The position numbers and the translations under genes are program-made. Under the pieces are notes generated by a model. The model saw only the letters and a program-made list of their open reading frames with translations. It was not told the DNA's origin and did no database searches. A stretch of DNA of 64,000 nucleotides, taken from assembly GCA_910586125.1 (NCBI GenBank), contig CAJUHP010000010.1:28134-92133 (forward strand). The letters run 5' to 3'. The first letter of the stretch is position 1, and each line of letters starts with the position of its first letter. This document shows, one piece after another, positions 51,005 to 59,820 of this stretch. Source of the stretch: an uncultured Lachnospiraceae bacterium (GTDB lineage Bacteria; Bacillota; Clostridia; Lachnospirales; Lachnospiraceae).

Positions 51005-52429
51005 ATGAGTTTTCCCGAACATTTTCTGTGGGGCGGCGCGGTGGCTGCCAATCAGTGCGAGGGCGCGTTCCAGGAGGACGGCAAGGGGCTGTCCATCCAG
51101 GATGTCATGCCAAAAGGGGTTATGGGCCCGGTCTCTGACGGTCCCGTCCCCGAAAATCTGAAGCTGGTCGGAATCGACTTTTATCACCGCTATGAGGAGG
51201 ATATTCGCCTGCTGGCCGGGATGGGCTTTCGGGTCTTCCGTCTGTCCATCGCCTGGAGCCGGATTTTTCCGCGGGGCGACGAGGAGACGCCCAACGAGGC
51301 CGGGCTGGCCTTTTATGACCGGGTGTTTGACCTGTGCCGCCGGTACGGGATGGAGCCTCTGGTGACGCTGTCTCACTATGAGACGCCGCTGCATCTGGCG
51401 AAAGAGTACGACGGCTGGAGAGACCGGCGGCTGATCGGCTTTTTTGAGCGGTACTGCCGCACGGTGTTTGCCCGGTATGGGGAGAGGGTCAAGTACTGGA
51501 TCACGTTTAACGAGATCAATGCGATCTGGCACTTTCCTCTGATGGGAGCCGGTATCTGGACGCCGAAAGAGAAGCTGAGCAAACAGGATAAATACCAGGC
51601 GGCCCACCATGAGTTTGTGGCGAGCGCTCTGGCGACAAAGCTTTTGCATGAGATGGTTCCCGGTGCGAAGATGGGCTGTATGGTGCTGGGCGCGCTCAGC
51701 TATCCGATGACGCCGAGGCCGGAAGATATGATTGCCATGATGGAGGCGGACCGGAATGTCATGTTCTTTGCCGATGTTCAGGCGAGAGGGTATTATCCCG
51801 GCTATATCCGCAGGCTTTGGCAGAGAGAGGGCATCACGGTTTCCATGGAGCCCGGCGACGAGGACCTTCTGAAAAATACGGCGGACTTTATTTCGTTCAG
51901 CTATTATATGAGTAAATGTACGGCGGCGGACTGCTCGCAGTATCAAAAGGGCGCCGGCAATCTGACCAGCGGCGTGAAAAACCCGTATCTGACCGAAAGC
52001 GAGTGGGGATGGCAGATCGATCCGCAGGGACTGCGCTACACGCTGAACTATTTCTATGACCGCTATCAGAAGCCGTTGTTTGTGGCGGAAAACGGCTTGG
52101 GTGCGGCGGATGAGCTGGTGACGGGCGCGGACGGCGTTCCTACCGTAATCGACGATTACCGGATCGCCTATCTGCGCGACCATCTGCGGGAGGTCGAAAA
52201 GGCGGTGGAGGACGGCGTCGAGGTCATGGGATATGCGGCCTGGGGCTGTATCGACGTGGTCAGCGCTTCCACGGCGCAGATGAAGAAACGATACGGTTTT
52301 ATCTACGTGGATCGTCAGGAGGACGGCAGCGGGACGCTTGCCCGGTATAAGAAAAAGAGTTATGACTGGTATCGGGAAGTGATCGCCACAAACGGAAAGA
52401 GTCTGAGCGGGCCGGCAGCCGAGAGCTGA
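51005..52429 (+). CDS. bglA: 6-phospho-beta-glucosidase (GH1)
   Basis: Splits phosphorylated beta-glucosides (for example cellobiose-6-phosphate) delivered by the PTS transporter. The GH1 motifs are complete: PEHFLWGGAVAANQCEGAF at the start, acid/base Glu in YWITFNEINAIW, and nucleophile Glu in LFVAENGLGAAD, with the C-terminal YGFIYVDRQEDGSGT. At 474 residues it is the usual length for the phospho-type enzymes. It begins 10 bases after the PTS gene and is the last gene before the operon terminator. Confidence 0.95.
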   Translation: MSFPEHFLWGGAVAANQCEGAFQEDGKGLSIQDVMPKGVMGPVSDGPVPENLKLVGIDFYHRYEEDIRLLAGMGFRVFRLSIAWSRIFPRGDEETPNEAGLAFYDRVFDLCRRYGMEPLVTLSHYETPLHLAKEYDGWRDRRLIGFFERYCRTVFARYGERVKYWITFNEINAIWHFPLMGAGIWTPKEKLSKQDKYQAAHHEFVASALATKLLHEMVPGAKMGCMVLGALSYPMTPRPEDMIAMMEADRNVMFFADVQARGYYPGYIRRLWQREGITVSMEPGDEDLLKNTADFISFSYYMSKCTAADCSQYQKGAGNLTSGVKNPYLTESEWGWQIDPQGLRYTLNYFYDRYQKPLFVAENGLGAADELVTGADGVPTVIDDYRIAYLRDHLREVEKAVEDGVEVMGYAAWGCIDVVSASTAQMKKRYGFIYVDRQEDGSGTLARYKKKSYDWYREVIATNGKSLSGPAAES

Positions 52430-52449
52430 CGATACGATTTGTCAGGGAG

Positions 52450-52500
52450 AAAAGCAAGGCAGGGCAGGAAAAGCCCATACCTTGCTTTTTCTCTTTTTTT
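52450..52500 (+). terminator. Terminator of the bgl operon
   Basis: The stem AAAAGCAAGG/CCTTGCTTTT with an inner GGGC/GCCC arm is followed by TTTTTCTCTTTTTTT. Confidence 0.85.
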
Positions 52501-52524
52501 GCGCTCTTTTTGGACGGTTCTGTC

Positions 52525-52553
52525 TTGTTGACAGCAGGGAAATGTGATAGAAT
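52525..52553 (+). promoter_or_regulatory. Promoter of pth-mfd
   Basis: TTGTTG and TAGAAT are 17 bases apart. The leader to the ATG at 52664 is about 105 bases and holds a small CGAAG/CTTCG inverted repeat of uncertain meaning. Confidence 0.5.
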
Positions 52554-52663
52554 GGGGGGACGAAGCCGGTATGTTTCACTTCGGCGGTGCGCTCGTTAGT
52601 ACTTTCCTCAATGGTGGTATATCCGCTGCCGGGCGCATGGAGGTTTAGAAAGGACTTTCTTCT

Positions 52664-53281
52664 ATGTATCTGATTGTCGGCCTGGGGAATCCGGGCAGAG
52701 AATACGAAGGCACCCGCCACAACGCGGGATTTTTGGTGGTTGACCGTCTGGCGGACAAGCTGGGCGTCAGCGTCAGTACGAGAAAATTTCTGGGTTTTAC
52801 CGGCAGCAGTATGCTGGGCGGGGAGAAAATTCTCTTACTAAAACCCCAGACCTATATGAACGCCAGCGGGGAGAGCGTGAGAGCCGCCGTGGACTATTAT
52901 AAGCTGGAACCGGAACAGGTGATCGTTGTCTACGACGATATCAGCCTGGATGTGGGCAGCGTGCGGGTCCGGGCGAAAGGCAGCGCCGGGGGGCACAACG
53001 GGATGAAGAGCATTATCGCACATCTGGGTACTGTGGAGTATCCCCGTGTGCGGGTTGGGATTGGAGACAAGCCGCCGGGGATGGATCTGGCCGACTATGT
53101 GCTGAGCCATTTTCCGAAAAATGAGAGAGAGGCGCTGGAGCCGGCCCTGGCGGATGCGGCGGACGCTGTGGAGCGGCTGATTGCCTGCGGTGTTCAGGCT
53201 GCCATGAACCGATATAATAAAGTAAAAAAGCCGGTCTCAGAACCATCTTCTGAGGGGCCGGGAGAGCAGGGAACGCTATGA
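52664..53281 (+). CDS. pth: Peptidyl-tRNA hydrolase
   Basis: Releases tRNA from prematurely ended peptidyl-tRNA. The family start is VGLGNPGREYEGTRHNAGF with the catalytic His in RHNAGF, then LLKPQTYMNASGESV and GSAGGHNGMKSII. At 205 residues it is the bacterial length, with a Ser/Glu-rich tail added. The ATG has AGAAAGGAC upstream. It overlaps mfd by 4 bases (ATGA), an arrangement widely conserved in Firmicutes. Confidence 0.96.
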   Translation: MYLIVGLGNPGREYEGTRHNAGFLVVDRLADKLGVSVSTRKFLGFTGSSMLGGEKILLLKPQTYMNASGESVRAAVDYYKLEPEQVIVVYDDISLDVGSVRVRAKGSAGGHNGMKSIIAHLGTVEYPRVRVGIGDKPPGMDLADYVLSHFPKNEREALEPALADAADAVERLIACGVQAAMNRYNKVKKPVSEPSSEGPGEQGTL

Positions 53282-56200
53282 AGTATATATTTCGGGAGCC
53301 GCTGCAGGAACTATTTGAATACGATGAGCTGAAAACGGAGCTGAGGGCGGGCCGGGGCCCGCTGCAGGCAGGGGGCTGTCTGGAATCCCAGAAAGCGCAT
53401 CTGCTGGGCGCGCTGATGGACGAAGCGGGCTGCGGCTGTCATCTCGTGGTGACGTACAGCGAGAAGCGGGCCAGAGAGCTGTCGGAGGATCTGGCTCTTT
53501 TTGCTGAGAATGTATGTCTGTATCCGGCCAAGGATATGCTGTTCTATGCCGCGGACGTGCAGGGAAGCGTCACGGCAAAAGCCCGCCTGTCCGTGGTACG
53601 TCTTTTGGCTGAGTACCGGGAGGGAGGCGGCGGACCCGTCACCGTAGTCACGACGATCGACGGGCTGATGGACCATTTACAGCCCATCGGAGATCTGGTT
53701 CTGCGCAGCCTGACGATTGAGGCCGGACAGCAGGCGGACAGCGATCTTCTGCTTAAGCGGCTGACAAAGATGGGATATGAGCGGGCGGCTCAGGTGGAGA
53801 GCGCCGGACAGTTTTCCATGCGGGGCGGAATCGTGGATATTTTTCCTCTGACGGAGGAACTGCCGGTGCGTATGGAATTTTTTGGGGATGAGATTGATTC
53901 GCTGCGATCCTTTGACGCGGAGAGCCAGCGCTCGGTTGAGAATCTCTCCCAGGTGACGCTCTATCCGGTTTCGGACAGCATCACCTCCTTGGACGGGACC
54001 GTTTCGTTTCTGGACTATTTTCCGGAAGGCGATACGGACATCTATCTGGACGAACCGCCGCGTCTGGCGGAGAAAGCCAGAGTCACGGAGGAAGAATTCC
54101 GGGAGAGCATGGGGAACCGTCTGGAAAAAGGGCTGAGTGTAGCCGGGGACGAAGAATGGGTTATGGATCTGTTCAGTCCGGAAGTCATTTTTGCCGCGCT
54201 GGAGCGGGGCCGGACCCTCTGTCTTTCAACGCTTGACCAGGCGGTCAAGGAACTGTCCGTTAAGAGGCGGTTTTCTTTTTCTGTGCGCAATGTCAATTCC
54301 TATCAGAACAGCGTGGAGACGCTGATACAGGATTTAAAGAGCTGGAAGCGGGGCGGAGCCAGAGTGGTGCTTTTGTGCGCTTCCCGGACCCGTGCGGCCC
54401 GTCTGGCCGGCGACCTGCGGGAGTACGATCTGCGGGCCTACTACCGGGACGGGAGCGAGGAGGAGCGCCCGGTGCTGCCCGGTGAGATCTGCGTGGCATA
54501 CGGCAGCTTACACCGCGGCTTTGAATACCCTCTCATCAAATATGTGGTCATTACCGAGGGAGAGATTTTCGGCCGCGAGCAGCGCAGAAAACGAAAAAAG
54601 ACCCGCTATGAGGGGCAGCGGATTCAGAGTTTTTCCGAATTGTCCCCCGGCGATTACGTGGTGCATGAAAATCATGGTCTTGGCATCTACCGCGGCATAG
54701 AGAAGGTGGAGGTCGATCACATTGTAAAGGATTATATCAAGATCGAGTACGGGGACGGCGGCAATCTGTACCTGCCGGTGACGCAGCTTTCGCTGGTGCA
54801 GAAATATTCCGGCAGCGAGGGGCGAAAGCCGAAGCTCAACCGCCTGGGCGGCGAACAGTGGAATAAGACGAAGAGCCGGGTTAAAACTGCCGTGAAGGAG
54901 ATTGCCGCGGATCTGGTCAAGCTCTATGCGGCCAGGCAGCAGGCCGAGGGATTTCGCTACAGCGCCGATACGGTGTGGCAGAAGGAGTTTGAGGAGCTGT
55001 TTCCGTTTGAGGAGACCGAGGATCAGATGGCGGCCATCGAGGCGGTAAAGCGGGATATGGAGAGCGGCAGAATCATGGACCGCCTGGTCTGCGGCGATGT
55101 GGGCTACGGCAAGACAGAGGTGGCTCTGCGGGCCGCGTTTAAGGCGGTGCAGGACGGAAAACAGGTGGTTTATCTGGCGCCCACCACGATTCTGGCACAG
55201 CAGCACTATAATACATTCTGCCAGCGCATGGGCGCCTATCCGGTGCGGGTGGAACTGATGAGCCGCCTGCGGGGCCAGGCCGAGCAGAAGAAGGTTCTGG
55301 CGGATCTGAAGCGGGGCCTGGTGGATGTGGTCATCGGTACGCACCGGGTGCTGTCAAAAGATTTGGTCTATAAAGATCTGGGGCTTTTGATCGTCGATGA
55401 GGAACAGCGCTTCGGCGTCGCCCACAAGGAAAAGATCAAGCAGATGCGGGAAAATGTGGATGTGCTGACACTGACGGCGACGCCGATTCCCCGCACGCTT
55501 CACATGAGCCTGATCGGCATCCGGGATATGAGCGTGCTGGAAGAGCCGCCCATGGACCGCCTGCCGATCCAGACCTATGTCATGGAATACAATGAAGAGA
55601 TGGTGCGGGAGGCGATCAGCAGAGAGCTGGCGCGGGGCGGTCAGATCTACTATGTCTTTAACCGGGTGAGGGGAATCGACGAGCTGGCAAACCGGATCGC
55701 ATCTCTGGTTCCGGAAGCGTCCGTGGCGTTTGCCCACGGGCAGATGGCGCCCAGAGAGATGGAGCGGATCATGACGGACTTTGTGAGCGGCGATATCGAC
55801 GTTCTGGTGTCCACAACGATTATTGAGACGGGACTTGATATTTCCAACGTCAATACCATCATTATCCACGACGCGGACCGCTATGGTCTGTCACAGCTAT
55901 ACCAGCTACGGGGACGAGTAGGACGCTCCAACCGGACTTCCTATGCTTTTTTAATGTATCCCAGAGGGCGGATGTTAAAGGAGGAAGCGGAGAAACGCCT
56001 GGCGGCGATCCGGGAATTTACCGAGCTGGGCAGCGGCATCCGCATCGCCATGCGCGATCTGGAGCTGCGGGGAGCCGGCAATCTGTTGGGCGCCGAGCAG
56101 CACGGCCATATGGAGGCGGTGGGTTACGACTTGTACTGCAAGATGCTGGGCGAGGCGGTCCAGGTGCTCAAGGGGGAGGCGCTGGAAGCACCGGACTTTG

Positions 56201-56658
56201 AGACGACGGTGGACTTTGATATGGACGCCTATATTCCGCCCTTCTATATCCGCAGCGAGAGTCAGAAGCTGGAGATCTATAAACGGATCGCGGCGATTGA
56301 GAACGACGAGGAGCTGGAGGATATGCAGGATGAGCTGCTGGATCGTTACGGAGATCTGCCAAAGGCGGTGGAGAACCTTCTGAAGATCGCGGAGATCCGA
56401 GCCATGGCGCATCAGGCCAAGGCAACCGCTGTGTCCGGCAATATCACAGGCATTCGCGTTGTCATGTATGAAAAAGCGAAAGTGAATGTGTCTGAAATTC
56501 CGGCTCTGCTCCAATCGTACGACGGAAGCCTCAAGCTGGTCAATACCGGAGAACCGTTTTTTACATTGAAACCGAGAGGAAGCGCCTTGTTTGGGCAGGA
56601 GGAGATGCTCTCGGCCGTGAAAAAACTGTTAATTGAGATAAAGCGGTTGCTAGATTAA
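53278..56658 (+). CDS. mfd: Transcription-repair coupling factor
   Basis: An ATP-driven DNA translocase of 1126 residues that removes stalled RNA polymerase and recruits UvrA. The UvrB-like N-terminal domain is seen at about residues 20-330 and the RNA-polymerase-binding CarD-like domain at 460-530 (SELSPGDYVVHENHGLGIYR). The superfamily-2 helicase follows with Walker A VCGDVGYGKTEVALRAAF, DEEQRFGVAHKEKIKQ, TATPIPRTLHMSL and the TRG-like QLRGRVGRSNRTSYAF. The C-terminal TRCF domain runs from about 985 (DLPKAVENLLKIAEIRAMAH). All parts look intact. Confidence 0.97.
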   Translation: MKYIFREPLQELFEYDELKTELRAGRGPLQAGGCLESQKAHLLGALMDEAGCGCHLVVTYSEKRARELSEDLALFAENVCLYPAKDMLFYAADVQGSVTAKARLSVVRLLAEYREGGGGPVTVVTTIDGLMDHLQPIGDLVLRSLTIEAGQQADSDLLLKRLTKMGYERAAQVESAGQFSMRGGIVDIFPLTEELPVRMEFFGDEIDSLRSFDAESQRSVENLSQVTLYPVSDSITSLDGTVSFLDYFPEGDTDIYLDEPPRLAEKARVTEEEFRESMGNRLEKGLSVAGDEEWVMDLFSPEVIFAALERGRTLCLSTLDQAVKELSVKRRFSFSVRNVNSYQNSVETLIQDLKSWKRGGARVVLLCASRTRAARLAGDLREYDLRAYYRDGSEEERPVLPGEICVAYGSLHRGFEYPLIKYVVITEGEIFGREQRRKRKKTRYEGQRIQSFSELSPGDYVVHENHGLGIYRGIEKVEVDHIVKDYIKIEYGDGGNLYLPVTQLSLVQKYSGSEGRKPKLNRLGGEQWNKTKSRVKTAVKEIAADLVKLYAARQQAEGFRYSADTVWQKEFEELFPFEETEDQMAAIEAVKRDMESGRIMDRLVCGDVGYGKTEVALRAAFKAVQDGKQVVYLAPTTILAQQHYNTFCQRMGAYPVRVELMSRLRGQAEQKKVLADLKRGLVDVVIGTHRVLSKDLVYKDLGLLIVDEEQRFGVAHKEKIKQMRENVDVLTLTATPIPRTLHMSLIGIRDMSVLEEPPMDRLPIQTYVMEYNEEMVREAISRELARGGQIYYVFNRVRGIDELANRIASLVPEASVAFAHGQMAPREMERIMTDFVSGDIDVLVSTTIIETGLDISNVNTIIIHDADRYGLSQLYQLRGRVGRSNRTSYAFLMYPRGRMLKEEAEKRLAAIREFTELGSGIRIAMRDLELRGAGNLLGAEQHGHMEAVGYDLYCKMLGEAVQVLKGEALEAPDFETTVDFDMDAYIPPFYIRSESQKLEIYKRIAAIENDEELEDMQDELLDRYGDLPKAVENLLKIAEIRAMAHQAKATAVSGNITGIRVVMYEKAKVNVSEIPALLQSYDGSLKLVNTGEPFFTLKPRGSALFGQEEMLSAVKKLLIEIKRLLD

Positions 56659-56675
56659 AAGAAACGTATTATAAT
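56647..56675 (+). promoter_or_regulatory. Promoter of the PrsA-like lipoprotein gene
   Basis: TTGCTA and TATAAT are 17 bases apart; the -35 lies in the last codons of mfd. A GGACAGCCGCCTGTCC inverted repeat at 56687-56702 sits in the leader. Confidence 0.6.
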
Positions 56676-56806
56676 AGAAAAAATTCGGACAGCCGCCTGT
56701 CCCGCCTTTTTGATGGCAGAACAAGGGGAAGAATTTGGCTGCCGGCCCGCTTACAAGGAGCGGGACTGAAAACGGCAGAGACGGTCTGCCTGAGGAGGAA
56801 CGATTC

Positions 56807-58009
56807 ATGAAAAAACTTGTTAAGAAAATGCTGGCGGCTGTTCTGGCAGCCGCTCTGGCCCTGCCGGTTCTGGCGGGTTGCGGCAGCAGGGTTAAGCCGG
56901 AGGAGTACGCCTCTACCGTGATCGCTTCGATCGGAGAGGAAAAGATCTATCTGGACGAGGCAAATCTGTATCTGCGGTCGGATCAGTATTATTATGAGAT
57001 GATGTATGCTTACATGTATGGGATGAAGGACATCTGGTCCATGCAGATTGATACCAGAAAGACCATGGCAGATAATCTGCGGGAGAATACGCTGACGGTT
57101 CTTCGCCAGATTTACATTCTGTGCAGCCATGCCGAGGAGATGGGCGTGTCCTTAAGCGACGCCGACTTACAGAAGGTGGAGCAGGCGGTAGACCGGAATC
57201 TGGAACAGAGCGACGCCAGGCTGACGGAGGCGATCCATATGGATCGCGAGCGGTTGGTGGAGGTCTTCACAAAGAATGCGCTGGCAAACCGTGTCTGGGA
57301 GGCTGTGGTAGCCGCAGCCGATACCAATGTCACCGATGAGCAGGCCCGCTGTGTGGGCGCCTCCTATGTTCGTATAACAGAGCCGAAAGAAGGAGAGAGC
57401 CAGGCTGACGGGGAGACTCAAGCCGCCGGAGAAACCCAGGCCGCAAAGACGGCCCAGGAGACAGCACAGGGAATTTATGACGCGGTACAGGGAGGAAGCA
57501 CGTTGTCCGAGGCCGCATCGGCGGCAAACCTGACATCGTCCCGCGCTACGTATTTTACGGGAGACACCTTTAACGAGGGAACACTTGGCGCGCATGCGCT
57601 GGCATTGGCCGAGGGGGAGAGCGCCGTTTTCGAGATTGCCGGAGACGCCTGGTATGTGATGACGCTGGATGCTTCTCTGGACAGAAGCGCGACGGATAGT
57701 AAGAAGGAAAATATGATTAAGGAGCGTCAAGCCGAGGTATTCCGCACAACGTATACGCAGTGGCAGGAAAATTCTCCGGAATTTGTCGTGGAGGAGGAAA
57801 TCTGGAAATCGATCCCCTTAGACGCTGTGTTTGTGGTGCCGGAGACGACAGCGGCAGCGGAAGGAACCACGGCGGCCGGAGATGGGACGACGGCTGCGGG
57901 AGAAGGAACAGCGCCTGCCGGTGAAGAAAGCACGGGCACAGGGGAAGAGACGACGCCTGCCGGTGAGGGAAGCACGGCGGCCGGGGAAGAGACGCCGTCA
58001 GTTGGCTGA
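56807..58009 (+). CDS. PrsA/SurA-like peptidyl-prolyl isomerase lipoprotein
   Basis: A 400-residue exported lipoprotein: a signal peptide with a lipobox (LPVLAGC, Cys22). Residues 25-200 form the helical SurA-N/PrsA arm, and residues 200-340 a parvulin-like region (QARCVGASYVRIT, then IYDAVQGGSTLSEAAS, FEIAGDAWYVMTLD). A small Gln/Ala repeat (ADGETQAAGETQAA) is inserted there. The last 50 residues are a Gly/Thr/Ala-rich repeat (variants of AAGEGT). It probably helps exported proteins fold outside the membrane. Isomerase activity is not certain, since the parvulin part is divergent. The ATG has TGAGGAGGAA about 7 bases upstream. Confidence 0.85.
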   Translation: MKKLVKKMLAAVLAAALALPVLAGCGSRVKPEEYASTVIASIGEEKIYLDEANLYLRSDQYYYEMMYAYMYGMKDIWSMQIDTRKTMADNLRENTLTVLRQIYILCSHAEEMGVSLSDADLQKVEQAVDRNLEQSDARLTEAIHMDRERLVEVFTKNALANRVWEAVVAAADTNVTDEQARCVGASYVRITEPKEGESQADGETQAAGETQAAKTAQETAQGIYDAVQGGSTLSEAASAANLTSSRATYFTGDTFNEGTLGAHALALAEGESAVFEIAGDAWYVMTLDASLDRSATDSKKENMIKERQAEVFRTTYTQWQENSPEFVVEEEIWKSIPLDAVFVVPETTAAAEGTTAAGDGTTAAGEGTAPAGEESTGTGEETTPAGEGSTAAGEETPSVG

Positions 58010-58078
58010 TAACTTTGTAAAATAGCAAATATAAAAATGCTGTATGGTTTCTGAATAAATAAAAGTGAATCATAAAAA

Positions 58079-58253
58079 GGACAGCAGGTTTCCGGGAGAT
58101 ATGCAAACGGCCCGGAATTAAAAGGGAAACAGGTGGAATTCCTGTGCGAACCCGTCGCTGTAAGAAGGGAGCGGACCGCTACTGATGTCACTGGGCAACC
58201 GGGAAGACAGCGGTTGGCAAAGATCTTTGAGCCAGAAGACCTGCCTGCTGTTT
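58079..58253 (+). promoter_or_regulatory. Cobalamin riboswitch
   Basis: The closing stem ACAGCAGG/CCTGCTGT is complete. Inside it are a GGGAAACAGGTGGAATTCCT region, the CACTGGGCAACCGGGAAG peripheral element, and the diagnostic B12-box segment AGCCAGAAGACCTGCC. High cobalamin should lower expression of the downstream genes. I could not resolve the terminator or ribosome-site-blocking form in the 130 bases that follow (58254-58385), but a C/T-rich stretch there could pair with the DUF4430 ribosome site. Confidence 0.92.
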
Positions 58254-58385
58254 ATAATACAATACCACGTGGATTTGGGAGTTGTATGGCAGGGTCCTTC
58301 TGTCCTTTTTTTGGCAGAGAGGGTCCTTTCCTTTCCGAAGAAAGTGGTGAAAAACAACAGCCCACAGGGCAGGAAAGAGGAAAAA

Positions 58386-58784
58386 ATGGAATCAAAGAAC
58401 AAGAGAAACGCGATCGCTGTGCTGGCGCTGGTCATTGTCTTAGGGATTGCCGGGGCAATCTACATGCTGGCCCGCCCGCCCGTAAGCGCCGGAGAAAAGC
58501 ACATTGTGGTGGAAGTCATTGACAAATCCGGAAGCGCCAAAGAGTTTTCCTATGACACGGATGAAGAGTATCTGCGCGGCGTTCTGGAAGGAGCGGGCCT
58601 GATTGCCGGCGATGCGTCCGAGTATGGCCTGTTTGTCAAGACAGTGGACGGCTATACGGTGGATGACGCCAATCAGGAGTGGTGGTGTTTTACCAAGGGA
58701 GGAGAGCAGGTGAATACCGGCGTGGATACGACTCCCATAGCCGACGGAGATCATTTTGAGATTACTTTGACCGTAGGTTATTGA
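58386..58784 (+). CDS. DUF4430 membrane-anchored protein, probably B12-related
   Basis: A protein of 132 residues with one N-terminal membrane segment (AIAVLALVIVLGIAGAIYML) and an outside domain of about 95 residues (VVEVIDKSGSAKEFSYDTDE, then the conserved EWWCFTKGGEQVNTGVDT). DUF4430 resembles the C-terminal domain of intrinsic factor and transcobalamin, which grips cobalamin. Under a cobalamin riboswitch and just before an ECF S component, it is most likely a surface B12-binding helper. The ATG at 58386 has AAAGAGG upstream; frames reaching back to 58185 overlap the riboswitch and are rejected. Confidence 0.85.
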   Translation: MESKNKRNAIAVLALVIVLGIAGAIYMLARPPVSAGEKHIVVEVIDKSGSAKEFSYDTDEEYLRGVLEGAGLIAGDASEYGLFVKTVDGYTVDDANQEWWCFTKGGEQVNTGVDTTPIADGDHFEITLTVGY

Positions 58785-58792
58785 GTGGAAGC

Positions 58793-59317
58793 ATGAAAAC
58801 AAGAGAACTGACAGGAATGGCCCTTTTGGGGACAGTCCTCTTTGTTGGGCAGGTGGCTTTGGCTTTCCTGCCCAACATCGAAGTGGTATCCGTTCTGGTA
58901 TTGGTGTATACGCTTAATTTCGGCCGCAAGGCTCTGTTTCCTATCTATGTCTTTGTGATTCTGGAGGGAATCATCTATGGCTTTGGCCTCTGGTGGGTGA
59001 TGTATCTCTATGTCTGGCTGGTTCTGTATATAACGGCGCGCCTTTTGAGACGCAATACTTCTTCTGTGATCTGGGCTGTAGTAAACGCTTTCTATGGTTT
59101 GTCTTTCGGAGCCTTATGCACGATTCCCTATTTGATTCTCGGCGGTCCGGGAATGGCTGTTGCCTCCTGGACTTCTGGTCTTTTATTTGATATCTTTCAC
59201 GGCATCGGAAATTTTGTCGTGACGCTGATTCTTTATCATCCGCTCATGCGGGTGCTGCGCTGCGTCCGCCGTCAGGAAATTTTTGCCGAAAACGGGAATA
59301 ATAAAACAGAAATATAA
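58793..59317 (+). CDS. ECF transporter S component, probably for cobalamin
   Basis: A 174-residue membrane protein with five to six hydrophobic segments, matching the small substrate-binding S components of ECF transporters (GMALLGTVLFVGQVALAFLP near the start). No A or T subunits are encoded here, so it would use the shared ECF module, as group II systems do. Cobalamin is inferred from the riboswitch and the DUF4430 partner 8 bases upstream. The ATG at 58793 has TGGAAG upstream. Precorrin or cobinamide are other possible substrates. Confidence 0.8.
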   Translation: MKTRELTGMALLGTVLFVGQVALAFLPNIEVVSVLVLVYTLNFGRKALFPIYVFVILEGIIYGFGLWWVMYLYVWLVLYITARLLRRNTSSVIWAVVNAFYGLSFGALCTIPYLILGGPGMAVASWTSGLLFDIFHGIGNFVVTLILYHPLMRVLRCVRRQEIFAENGNNKTEI

Positions 59318-59364
59318 GATAGTAAAATGCTGAATAGAAGAGAAAGAACAGGAGGACGAAGAAA

Positions 59365-59820
59365 GTGAAGGAAAAGAACAGGAAAGAAACAAGGTGGACT
59401 GGATTCTACGCTAATTTGGCGCTAATCTACGCGGTGGCAGCCATGGTGTCCGGCGTATTTTTCAGAGAATTTACAAAGTTCACCCAATTCACCGGCCAGA
59501 CCAGGCTTTCAGTTATGCACACACATTATTTTATGCTGGGCATGTTCTTTTTTCTGATTCTGGCGCTGGCACAGAAGGTACTGAATTTTTCCGACCAAAA
59601 GACTGGCGGCGTGATTTTGGCCTACCAGATTGGGTTAAATATCACAGCGGCCGCCTTTTTGGTGCGCGGATTGGGACAGGTGCAGGGAACCGAGTGGAGT
59701 AAAGCCATGGATGCTTCGATCTCTGGCATTGCAGGAATCGGACATATACTGACAGGAATCAGTATGATATTAGTGCTTTTAAAGATTAAGAAGAGCGTAA
59801 TGCGGGAGACGGTTGGATGA
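59365..59820 (+). CDS. DUF2871 membrane protein
   Basis: 151 residues with four membrane helices (AVAAMVSGVFFREF; MLGMFFFLILALAQ; ITAAAFLVRGLGQ; IGHILTGISMILVLL) matching the DUF2871 family. His residues at HTHYFML and GIGHI could bind a heme, but this is only a possibility. The GTG start at 59365 has AGGAGG 8 bases upstream. It overlaps the next gene by 4 bases (ATGA), so the two are coupled. The function is unknown. Confidence 0.85.
   Translation: MKEKNRKETRWTGFYANLALIYAVAAMVSGVFFREFTKFTQFTGQTRLSVMHTHYFMLGMFFFLILALAQKVLNFSDQKTGGVILAYQIGLNITAAAFLVRGLGQVQGTEWSKAMDASISGIAGIGHILTGISMILVLLKIKKSVMRETVG

Noticed and set aside
50978..52183. Open frame of 401 codons on the minus strand
   Set aside because: It is antisense to the GH1 gene and reads as a His/Arg/Leu-rich shadow with no motif.
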